This document shows, piece by piece, positions 27,301-39,300 of a DNA stretch of 64,000 nt. The DNA lies in the NCBI GenBank assembly GCA_007922305.1, contig ML677334.1, forward strand, positions 59,622,858 through 59,686,857. Reading direction: 5' to 3'. The notes below the pieces were generated by a model that was not told the DNA's origin, searched no databases, and was given only the letters and a program-made list of their open reading frames with translations. Made by a program: the position numbers and the translations under genes. How positions within the stretch are numbered: position 1 is the first letter of the stretch; each line of letters starts with the position of its first letter. This DNA is from Dermatemys mawii. Taxonomy: Eukaryota; Chordata; Testudines; Dermatemydidae.

Positions 27301-30300
27301 GATTTAATTGAGGAGTACCTCTGAGCCAGACACTGAGTCACTCCCCTGGCTCTGAAATGCATAGATTCCAAGATTTTAGGGTCAGTGTGGACCATTTTGA
27401 TCGTCGTCTTGTCTGACCTATATAACAGAGACCATAGAATGCCACCCAATAATTTCTGTATCAAACACACAACTTCTGCTTGGGCATCTTGGGAGAGGCA
27501 GGTAACCACTCTGCTCACAAATATACACATCCATTGGTCTAACCCAGGAGTGGGCAAACTATGGCCTGAGGGCCACATCCGGCCCGCAGACTTGTCCTGC
27601 CCAGCTCCCTGAGCTCCCGACAGGAGAGGCTGCCACCGGCCCCACCACTGCCTTCCCCACCACCCCCGGAGACTCAACACAGGCAGGATAGAGGAGTCTC
27701 TGGAGGGGGTGCTCAGGGGACAAGGAGCAGGGGGGTTGGATGAGGATGGGGTCCCAGGGGGATAGCTAGGGGCAGGGGAGGTCTCTGGGGGGGTTGGTCA
27801 GGGGACAAGGAGCATGGGGGGTTGGATGGGTCAGGGATTCTGAGCGGGGCAGTCAGAGGGCGGAAAGTGGGTGTGGGTTGGATAGGGGCAGGGCCAGGCT
27901 GTTTGGGGAGGCACAGCCTTATCTATCCAGCCCTCCATGCAATTTTGCAACCCCGATGTGGCCCTTGAGCCAAAAAGGTTTCCCACCTCCATATTTCCCT
28001 TGGTATGTGGGGGGAGGGGGTCCTCTCTCTCTCTCTTGAGACTCTCTGTCTAATGGCATAGCTGCTAGCTCAAGGAGCAGACATGTTTGAAAATAAACTT
28101 AAGAACTTGCTGAGTCAGGAGGGGTGAGGGTTGTTGTGCAGAGAATTTTCTGTTATTACTAGCAGAGGTCATTGCCAGCTCATTTCCTCTCATGTGCTCC
28201 CTCCCAGCTCTCCACAGAGCATAACTGGAGCTTCAAACGAGGATGCACATATGTATTCAGCTGCAGGTAGATCCAGTATATATGCTGCATTGTGCAGAGA
28301 CAAGCAGAGGCAATGGAAGTGCCAAGTGGGGAGGGGTGGAGGGGGACATGGCTCATAGCAGCATGAATAATAAAAGATGCCATAGATCAGTTTAATATTC
28401 TAGGGCAGTGCTTCCAGGTGACACAAATCCTCCTTATACTTTTGGTTGGAATGGTGGACAAAATGGAGTCCATTCTTAGGGCAAGGTTTTCAAATGTGGT
28501 TACCAAACATTGAGTGCTTCAATCCATATCTATATATCTAAATGTGATTAGCTAACTACATTAGCTGTAGGTGATTAAAATAGGTAACTAGATGCCTTTA
28601 CATAGATTTAGGCACCTAACTTTAGGCACCCATGTTTGAAAATCTGAGCCTTAGGTTCACCAACCCAACTGCTAATGATAATAAAAACCTTCATCTTTCC
28701 AGAATAGCAGCCTATTCATTTCATTCTAATTTACTGCTCATTTCCTCTGTAATAAACTCAGTTTGCTTTGTAGCTTAAACACATTTCTGAGGCTGTAGGA
28801 AGGAACAGTGCATGTTGCCTCAGAAGTGATAAAGGATTTGGAGTTGGGAACGAAGCAAGTGCAGTTTGTATCCTGGAAGAGACCCAGAAAAGACTTGTGA
28901 AGTTTTCACATATATATTTTTCTCAGCCTAAGACCATGAATGGCATTTGATGCAAACAAAGGAAGGATTCAGTCACCATTTGGGGCTTCATTCTTCATCT
29001 TGTTCTTATTGTTTCTTTTGTTTGTTTGTTTTTAATTTCTCTCCCCCGCAGTCTTCCACCCTGTTGAGTGTTCCTACTGCCACAGTGAGAGCATGATGGG
29101 ATTTCGCTATCGGTGCCAGCAGTGTCACAATTACCAGCTCTGTCAGGACTGCTTCTGGAGGGGACATGCCAGTGGTTCCCATAGCAACCAGCACCAAATG
29201 AAAGAATACACATCGTGGGTAAGGGAAGGTTCCTGCATTGCTGCAGACTGTTTGAACTCCAGCAGTCAGAGAGATAATCCCAAGGATGGAGTAGGAACTG
29301 GCAATTCAGTCATTTTATATTGCACAATATAAAACTTTGGTGGCCAATTTAGATGAGTATGGAGAATCCACAGTTGTGGACCCTGTTCACCATTAAGCTC
29401 TGAAACAAGAATTTCTTTTCTGAGGGTGGATTTGAGCAGTCTGAAAGTTTAATACTGTGCTGGATGTCAGGACAGCTGCAAGAGGGTCTTGGAATATAAG
29501 GCTTTTTTCACAGTAAGTTTTCCATTTTTGAAGGACCAGAGTAAACTATTTGTTAGCCTTTCTCTGATTCATATGTTAATGATTACATGTAAATTAAATT
29601 ATGGGGACTATTGAAGTATCATTCTGCTGTCCATGACATCTTTTTTAGGAAGTAATTTAAGTGTGCGTGTGTTCAATATATATGTATTATGTTCCCATTA
29701 TAATAGCATTTGAGTACGTTAACATAATTAGATCCATAATAAATCATATGGCTTATATTAAGTAACACAAATAATCACTCACCTTTACATCGTTAAAAAA
29801 AAAATAATCCCCCGCTTATACCCAGCTGGCACAAATGCTTCATCAAATAGTTAAGCTTAATAATTTCTCCCTGAAATCAGGGCTGTAGCAGAGCCAAAGA
29901 TGAAGCAAATTTCCAGCAGAGGTCCCACCACTAGGATCGTGCCATCTTCAGAATTCCGAACCAGGGACTGTCTGCAAAGACACTTTAGTTGATCTCAGAG
30001 GGCACAGTGGTACATTGTTGTTAGGGTGACCAGATATCTCGATTTTTATAGGGACAGTCCCAATTTTTGGATTTGTTTCTTATATAGGCTCTTATTACCC
30101 CCCCCCCCCCGCATCCCCTGTCCTGATTTTTCACATTTACCATCTGGTCACCCTAATTGTTGTACAGGGAGAGGAGTGGTCTTTTGGGCAGGAAGGATGC
30201 AGACTACAGTGTGTGTGTGGACACGTGTTTGAAACAAGGGCCGGCTCCAGGCACCAGTCGAGGAAGCACTTGCCTGGGGCAGCACATTGTAAGAGGCGGA

Positions 30301-33300
30301 ATTCCAGTCAATCTGGGGGCGGCACAGTTTGGCCATCCATTCCCCTCCCCCTTTTTTTTCCCCTTGGGGCATCAAAAAAGGTAGAGCGTGCTTCTGTGAA
30401 AGTAGCTGCCTGCCTGATGATGATGTTGCACAGAACAAGCAAGGATTAACTATAAAAGAAATGCACTGTTTGATGATCAGTATGCCAGGCACATGGGTCT
30501 CCTATGCCTCACATTAGATCTAGGTGCACAAATGTTCTCTGGGCTCTCACTTTGTGGACCTAGATGACTTGAGTTTAGGCTCTGGATTGGAGAGTACGTG
30601 CCACCTGGCTCTTTTTCTCATCCCTTAACAAAGAGTGTATTTGTAGAATGATGTATCTATCTTGCTGTAGGAAGTGTGCTGCAATAGTAGGGAAGCAATC
30701 TGGTGGTTTCATTTGAAAGCTGTTCCAAAACCTTGCCAGACACAATAAAAAGCAACATATGAATACATGTCTAGTCGCCCCTGCTACCCAAATGTTTTTT
30801 TACTTTCAGAGTGGAATATTTCATTTCAAATCTGAAATTGCCTTACTACTGTGTTACATAGGTGTTATTTCTTTCAAAGCAGATATGATAACCATCGTCT
30901 TAACACTTCATGTGTGTGAATGTTCTATATCTTAAGCCTAATCTTAAAAGTTAGGTACCTGCAGGTCCTGGGGTGTGCCTAACTCATGCAAATATCTCAG
31001 GTGCAGGTGTAAATTGGGGATGTCCAATAGAACTTGATTATGGTGAATTCAAGTGAAACTCCATTTATAATAGAGTAGAATGAGAGTCCTAAATTGTTCA
31101 AATTCATTGTCATGTAAAATTGGGGATTCCAGTAATAAAAATAATTAATATCCAATCACAGGGTATATACCAGGGGTAGGCAACCTATGGCACGGGTGCC
31201 GAAGGCGGCACGCGAGCTGATTTTCAGTGGCACCTCACACTGCCTGGGTCCTGGCCACCAGTTTGGAGGGCTCTGCATTTTAATGTAATTTTAAATGAAG
31301 TTTCTTAAATATTTTAAAAACCTTATTTACTTTACATACAACAATAGTTTAGTTATACATTATAGACATATAGAGAGAGACCTTCTAAAAACATTAACAT
31401 GTATTCCTGGCACGCAAAACCTTAAATTAGAGTGTATAAATGAAGACTCGGCACACCACTTCTGAAAGGTTGCTGACTCCTGGTATATACTTTTCTTGTG
31501 AGGATTTCAAAGCACTTTAAAAACCCTAGCAAATTAAGCTTCATATATCTTTTTGATAGGAAAGTAGTATTACCCCCATTTGACAGATGAAGAAACTGAG
31601 TCATGGAGAGGTTAATTAGCTTGTCCAAGGTCATGCAGGAAATCTGTTGCAGAACCTGGATGAGAACCCAGAACTCACAGCCCTATGCTACAGCCACATG
31701 GCCTCCATTTTTCACTTGGAATGAAGCTGTTATCTGGGGATTACTTCACTATAAAATGTATTATGCCATTATGTTTATAAAAACTGAAAATGTAGCTGCC
31801 CAAGTGCTTTAAAAGTAGCACTATCAAGACTTGTGGGATCCCAGGATTCAAAGCTTAGTGCGTGTATACAAAGTAAGAGCAGAGATGTTCAGTTTTTTGG
31901 GAATCAATGAAAGCTTATCAGTCTCTTCTTTTAGCTTTCTGTCTCCAAGTCCATGAAACTTCATCAGTAATGTGTCTGAAATTTCATTAACCCTTATTGT
32001 AGCAGAGGCAGCCCCTTTTAAGGCAGACAAGAGAGAAGCTTTGGTTTAAAACATATAAAGAATGAAGGATCTAGTGAAACACCAGTGAGAAGGAGAGGGA
32101 GGGAATATAGTGCATTGGCTTGTATGTCAGCCTCTTCTTTGAAGAAACAGTGCCTCCCTTGGCCTGATCCAGAGTCCACTAAAGACAATGGAATCTTTGC
32201 ATTGACCTAAATGGACTTTGGCTCATTGGAGTAGAGAGAGGAAAAAGTTAAGCATATATGATTGTAAGTAGGAAGGTTCTGTTTTGCACTTCCTGTAGTT
32301 TCAATGTAGCAACCATTTGCACCTTACTTGTCCACATTACTTTTACCTTCCTTGTTCCTCCCAGAAATCACCTGCTAAGAAGCTAACTAATGCACTTAGC
32401 AAGTCTTTAAGCTGTGCTTCCAGCCGTGAACCTTTGCACCCAATGTTCCCTGACCAGCCTGAAAAACCTCTAAACCTGGCTCATATTGTGTAAGTATCTG
32501 TGTACTGTAGAGAAAGTAACCATTGTTCCAGTTGACATGTACAGACTGGGGATCTCTGATGGCTCTGGAGGAAATGCATGAATTCTGTTTCATGTCTCAT
32601 GCAGTGAATCAAGTGCTTTGTATAAAATCGCAAGATGGGACTTTCTGTTAGTATGAATTTACCTATGTGGTCCAGGCTACATTTAAACTATTGAAAAAAC
32701 ATATGGATGATATTGATACAGATTACACAGTTATGGGACACAGTCAGAAGTGGGAGAGTCAGAAGTGGGAGAGAAGAGTGAAAGTATTTAAATTTTGTGT
32801 ACTTTTCATGGTTTAGTACATTTAGATTTATTTATCATTCAGTTCTTTGGATTTATTCTCATGAGTCTCCAAACTTGAACATAACACTATATTGAAGAGG
32901 TGAAATCCTGGCCCTCTTGAAGTTAATGGAAAAGTTCTCAGTGACTTAATGGAACCAGAATTTCACCCTAAGTCTTAAAATGATGCAGCTGAATTTTCAT
33001 CTAATCTTGGATTACAGTTCAGTGATCCTTCTTAATTTACTCAATACTGTAGTTTCTCTACATTTTCCCTTTCACTCTCCTTTTTTAATTTAAAGTTCAT
33101 ATAAACTAGTCATTCTTTCCTCCCTAGCAGTCAAAGAGCTTAAAGCAGAAAGAAGGCTAGATTTGCATACAATGGGGAAATTGCCACTTCAGATGATATA
33201 GCATTCATTGAAGAGCCTCCATCATCTGCATGAATAGTAGTTCACATATTGTCATCTGGCTGGGTAACACTGGTTTCTCTGGTGACCTGTGCTTTCTTGG

Positions 33301-36300
33301 TCTCATTTGACCTTAAAGTGACACTGTTTCCCAGGAATTCAAAGCAAAGCTAAAGTAACAATTGGAAAAAAGTTCCAAAGTAATTAGATGTGCTGAAATG
33401 ATTTAAAAGATATTTATTTTAAAATATGTCTCATGAAAAGTGCTGCAATCATTCTAAAAAAAAAGTCAGTCTTTTAACCACCTCCATCATGCTGCTGACT
33501 GAAGCAGCACAGGCAAAAACATAAAAGGCTGTGGGAACCCTCTCTTATCCTGCTTAGACATTTTAAAAATAAATCATGCTGATGATATTCTTTGGGTGGT
33601 CATAATGGGAGTTTTCCAAGGCAGCACAACTATCCCTCTTTTTTAAAATGTGAGGTATCTCATACAGATGTTTAATTTTGTGTGATGGTTACAACTGATT
33701 ATCTCTTAAAATCAATAGACTGTTTTATCATAAGGATGGAATAGTGGCATTGTACTAAGAAACGGAATTAGATGGATTTGTTCAGATACCATGGTGATCA
33801 GCGTGGTATAAAAGCCTAGAGACATGGATGGATAGATAGATAATTTCACATGCAGAAACTGGACATACTTCAGAGGGATAGAAAGAGATAATGAAAGTGA
33901 AATTAAAGCCTTTTCCTGATGCTATCTAGATTTTTTTTATTGTGGGACATTAATACTGGCTCCAGAAGGAGGATCTACCTGTATTCTGATATGAGAGAAA
34001 AGGCAGATAAAGTAGTATCTTTTGTTGGACCAGCTTCCAACAACTTGGTCCAATACAAGATATATTACCTTGCCTATCTTGTGTCTTATATCATGGGACC
34101 AACATGGCTACAGCACCACTGCAAACAACTACAATGAAAAACTTTTTAAAATAAATCTGTTTCACACCATGATTATAGTACCCTGCAGCGACACTGCAAA
34201 CTTATATTCTTAGATTTCAAATAACATGGTGCAATCCTAGTAAATACTGGATTATTATGAAGGAATTCAAACAAAGATAGGGAAGGAAAAGATACAATAA
34301 TTGAACAGGATCTGTTCCAAAATCTGTCCTGTAAAATTAGGACCTTGTCTTCTTTCTAAATACATAGATCTAATTTAGTGTGAATGGATATGAGGATGAG
34401 AGACAATCTATTTTGTTTTATGGTACAATTTCTCTTTATAGTTAGAGTGAAAGCAATATAACTGTATTGAATATAATGATACATGAATGAAAAACCTGTA
34501 AATCGTGGAAATAGCATGATCTACAGTGTAATTCACATAAATTAACTGAGGAGAAAGATATGCTACAGTAACTCATTGAGAATATCTTGCTGGCACGATT
34601 TTTATTTTTAAATATAATGGAAGATAAAAGGTGTCAAGAGAAACAGATCTGGGCAAGAATCCAAGCGAAGGGATTTTTTCCACATACATTTAATGGTAGA
34701 TTTCCTATGATAAAGGAGTCCTCTGTTCTCAATAGTTGCTACTTTAAATAAGCACAAAGACTTTCTGTATTGCTTTGATTTTTTTTTAAAGGCAGTAACC
34801 CTCCTTTTCATTGTTCTTTTCTCACTTTGGAGTACACAGAGCCAAAGATCTGTCTAATTTTTGAATGTTATAGACCAAAATCAACATTTCTAATTAAAAC
34901 TGCAATATAAGGCAAAACACATCAAATATACATGTCTACAGACCATTCACAATGAGGCAGGAAATAATTAATAATGTGTGTGATGATAGTCCTAAAGGGG
35001 GAATCTCATGATTATTTAAAAAATTAAGCTGATGCAGGAAATTTTTTTGTGGTGTTTTTGTCTACCAAAAACATAATTCCTGACCAAAAAGCCTCAATTT
35101 GAGGTTATCAAGTGCATTCAGAAGTGGTCTGGCTTTAGTCCCACTTAAGTCAATGAGGCCAGCACTGAAAACTTTTGGAAATCCCATCTATATTTCTGTC
35201 ATTTAGTGGGTTATACTATGTATTACTCTTGGGGGAATTCTGTGCCAAAAAATTAAAAATTCTGCACACAATATTTTAAAATTCTGCAAAATTGTGCAAA
35301 TTTTCTTTGTCAAAACAATATTACATAATCACGTGTGCCAATTTCAATTATTCTGGTAACTTATTTCAAAATACCTGTCAGCAAGTATGTCTGTAACAAT
35401 ACAGGGACACAAAAATTCCCCCAGGAGTAGAGAGTTAAAAACTTATGGTCCCCAGTTCCTGTTTCTCTGTTCCCCTGCCTCCTGCCCGCAGAGCCCAACC
35501 AGGGGGCCAGACACCCACAACCCCTCCCCCCGAAAACACAGCCACGGGGTCCCCCTAGCCCAGATAACAGCACCTTCTCTCCCCCAAGAACCTGGCCATG
35601 CCCTCCCCAGCCCAGACACCTGCCCACTACCCCTCAGAGCCCAGGGATGCAGAAGGAGAAACATCCTGAAGCTGAGTTTTGGGCTTATGTGGAGTTTCCT
35701 GTGCACCACTCTCTCTTTCCCTCAGGGCGTGCAGGGAACTGCAGCTGCCGCCAATCCTCTAACTTCCTCCTGTGCCCCAACAGTGTCTTCTATGTGTGAG
35801 TTCGGCTCTGCCAAGTCCAGCAGCCCCTAGGGCTGGCCAGCAGCACTGCAGCCTATTTCTATGGGGACAAGGAAATTTCCACAAAATTCTGCATTGCACA
35901 GTGGCACAGAATTCACCCAGGAGTAATGTATATAAGTAGATAGGCTTAGCAGAATTTTTTTTTTAATAATATTAACTGAAAATATTGGTATTTTATTTTT
36001 AAGCATTTTTTCTATTTTTGTCAATTTACATTTTCACGGTTGTCAGAAATTAAAGGTGGAGACAATTATTTAATTTAATATTTAATTTAACTTCAAAAGG
36101 TAAAGATTTGTAACCATTATAACACTAATTCTCTACATCACATGTCAAAATAAACAAGGTAAATATCCTTAAATCAATTCTAATAAGTTCTCAAGCAGCA
36201 TATTTCTTAACCCATCTGTAAATTTCCATTATTATAGATAGAAATAATTTTTGTTGGTTTGTGTGTGTACAATAAAATTGACATTTACCAGCATTTCTAA

Positions 36301-39300
36301 TCTTATCCTTCCAATCCTATATATAAAGCTGTGTGAATATCTGATGTATGTTTGTTTTCCTTGCAGTACCAAAAAGTAAACAAAAATTGTTTGGGGTGAA
36401 ATGCAACATTTTGTCCAACCCAAAATAAAATGTTTCATTTTTTTCCAGCTTTTTAAAATTATTTTTTAAATAAAATTGAAGTAAATTTCAAAATGAAAAG
36501 TCATTTCAGATCACATTTCATTTCACAAAATCAAAACATTCATTCTGAAAATGTTAAAATGAAATGTTTTGACTTTTTCCATTTTTTTTTTTTTTGACGT
36601 TTCAACAATACTGACTTGTATTGTTTTTTTAATAGAAGACTGTTCCATCTTCATGGGTCAGCCTCTGTATACCCAGGAGGTTGTAAATTCCATAAACAAC
36701 TGCAGAGCTAAAAAATATGCATCCAAGATTAGAGTTTGTCCTTGATTTTCTAAAAGAGAGCTGTGTATAGCAGACCATCACATCAAATATTACTTTGTGT
36801 ATTTAAATACACATACAATGTTAAAGGTGAACTTGCGAAAAGTGATGACAAATACTCAGTTGAGTGTGGCAGTAGCTTTAAGTTGCTCATCCTGGCAAAG
36901 CCTGATTTGGTTTCAATGCCAGTTTTCTTGATATGAGAATTGTCAAGAAAACAATGGCCTGTTTTTATCCATATGCATTTCAAAATGCCATCTTCATTAA
37001 TGGTCTCTTTTTTTTCAATTTCATTTTGGCTGCAAAAGAGATACCTGGTAAGTATTTTTTTCTCCTTTAGTATATCTTTTTGAAAGAAAAGGGAAACTTG
37101 TAACAAATCTTATTACATCTTCATTGCTGATCACAAAAATGTTTAGCAGAGTCCAGCACCAAATATGTAATAATCTTTGAATAGTCCAGCATTTTCATTG
37201 TCCAGATAAAAAATGAAATGCAGAACATAAGTAAATGTCATGTAGCTGATATGAAATGCTAACTAATACCACTGTTCACTGGCACCACGAATTTCCAGTT
37301 TAAAATTCCCAGGCAATTTGTATCTTACCAGTTAAACAAACTGCAGAAAACTGAGAAAATATTTTTCTGTAATCTGTTTTACTAACAATAGTAAGTAAAC
37401 AATATCAGGCAAAAAAGTCATTTTTTTACATTTAACAGTTTCTCTTTAAAGTGATTACAGTACGTTATTTTATAGTCAGAGATGGGGGTAGGGGTTTAAA
37501 GACTGAGGTTCACCATTTTTTGTACTAATTATATTTTATGAGGCATTTCAGTGGGCTTGGTAAAAATGCTGCACAATAAATTATATTGCCAAAGTAGGAA
37601 AAAGAATCAAGCAGATTGCTCAAAACGTGCCTCAGAACATATTAAAAACCTGATGTTCATCTATGTCTCAGTCCTATTATGGCTTTTTATCCCCTGTTTA
37701 AAAAAAAACAAAACAAATAACCCTTTAGTTTTGAGTGATTGGATATTTATAGCAGAAGATATTTGCTGTCAGTTTACCTTGACCAAGAATATCATTAATC
37801 TCTATGTGTAAATACTGTTGCTGATGGTTTGTCAAATACAAATGAAATATGCTTAGCTATTTTGCCTTCTTTTAGGCCTCCCAGACCTGTAACCAGCATG
37901 AATGATACACTATTCTCCCACTCTGTTCCCTCAGGAAATACTTTCACAAACAGAAGGTAAGTGCTCATCCTTTCCTACTTTAAACAACTCATGTGAATGG
38001 AAAATAAATCCGTGATTGTTAAGTTCTTTGCATTTTACTCTAGGAAAATGTTAGTAGAACACTGTCTCAGAAATATTCCAACCTTTGGTGGACTGAGTTT
38101 GTTGTTCAGATGGGAAGGCCACATTTTAAATGTGTGCCCCTGAATTTGGCATGCTTGCACGATCACTTAGGATGCCACAATGCATGTTTGGGTGCCGAAT
38201 TTTCATTGTAAGTGCTCAAATGTAGATATGGGCACCCTGATTTTAGATGCTGATGTTTGAAAATTGGGCCTCAGATCCTAAGTCATTTTGCAGTGTTGAG
38301 CAGGGAGCAGAAGTTGGAATTTGAGGTACATTGTAATGTACTAACTTGTTATCTTTGGGGATCTGAGTTAAAATTTCAGCCATGTCACTAATGGAAATGA
38401 GTTTGGTGTTCTAATTTAGATCACAGAAACTCTTTGGAGGATAAGTAAAAGAAAAAGAATTTCTTGCATTTTTACTACATTGCATAATTAATCTAGCTAG
38501 CATTTCAAATTCTGCATGGAGCTTATAAAAGTTGGTCAGTGTGGTTTTTATGTAATATATAGCGTGTATATTTAGGATCCATGGATATGTTTCTTATACT
38601 CAGTGTTCCTCAGAGATGGAATTGAGGCAAGACCACCTGGAACAGGCATCACTGAATTCGGGGGAAGTTCAAATCCAGATCTGAACTTGATTCATAAGTT
38701 CATTTATAGTATTCACTGCACAGTCTTGTAACACAGAATACCAAATGGAATAAAACTGCAGCTACATATGGCCTAGAAATGCAGTTTAATCATTGGTACT
38801 ATTCTGCAAATAAGGTAGTGGCCTCAAGGCTTCTGATTGGCCCACTCATCCAGCCAGTAGAGGGCAGGACAATGTTAAGTCACTGTTTGGAAAGATGTTG
38901 AGACATTCCTTCACCTCTTAAACAAATCAGAGATTCATTAAAGACCAGAACAAAGAAAGAAGTGTCTTGAAATAGGGTGGTCCTTTAGGAAACAAAGCAG
39001 AAAAGAACAGTCTGAAAACATCATTCCTAAAGAAAAGGGGTATGTAACCCCATACACAGTTATATGCCCAAACAGTCAATATATGCTTGCAGCATTTGCT
39101 ACCAGTTACGTAATCTACATAAAAAACTATAAGTAAATGGTCATAGTCAGGATGCTGGAAGGGGAAGTGTCCTTGCTCTAATGGAGAAGGTAAGCATAGA
39201 GTAACTTTTGGCTGCATCTGATTGTATTGCTCTTGCTTTAGGTTTCAGTGCTCAGAGACCTAAAATTACCAACTATAACCTTGGTAACATGGGTATTCAT

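Larger units (their letters stand above)
26568..29051 (+). other. DTNA intron, repeat-rich
   Basis: No exon was found. Contents in order: a CA microsatellite (26859-26885), an ATAAC microsatellite (26960-26982), a palindromic repeat with a 14-bp target duplication (27054-27189), a G-rich hAT-like element (about 27545-27990) and a fragment of a hairpin repeat near 28480-28660. Open frames at 27285-28040 fall inside the repeats. Confidence 0.8.
29219..32364 (+). other. DTNA intron
   Basis: No exon was found. It contains a short hAT-like element with a perfect 8-bp duplication (30014-30163), a fragment of another reptile repeat (about 30231-30350), a second hAT-like element with a perfect 8-bp duplication (31163-31490), an adjoining MIR on the minus strand (about 31497-31705) and a palindrome at 32161-32225. 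Confidence 0.8.
32490..37875 (+). other. DTNA intron
   Basis: A microexon for the mammalian Asp-Thr-Trp insert (about 9 nt) would belong here, but I could not find one. Present are a 15-bp tandem pair (32743-32772), a palindrome (32899-32968), a palindromic repeat at about 33997-34130, a 700-bp hAT-like element (35225-35924) and an AT-rich stretch of TTTCAAAA-like repeats at about 36370-36600. The 107-codon minus-strand frame at 36783-37106 is AT-rich and matches no family that I know. Confidence 0.75.

Noticed and set aside
29093..29332. 79-codon frame running past the ZZ exon
   Set aside because: The first part is the real exon. The extension past 29218 is read-through into the intron beyond a good GTAAGG donor, so the exon ends at 29218.
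35387..35830. 147-codon open frame
   Set aside because: It lies entirely within the hAT-like element at 35225-35924, whose related copy at 51083 has unrelated frames. It is a composition effect.
36783..37106. 107-codon minus-strand frame
   Set aside because: AT-rich and lysine/isoleucine-heavy, with no recognisable domain and no promoter or splice context. It lies within a plain DTNA intron.
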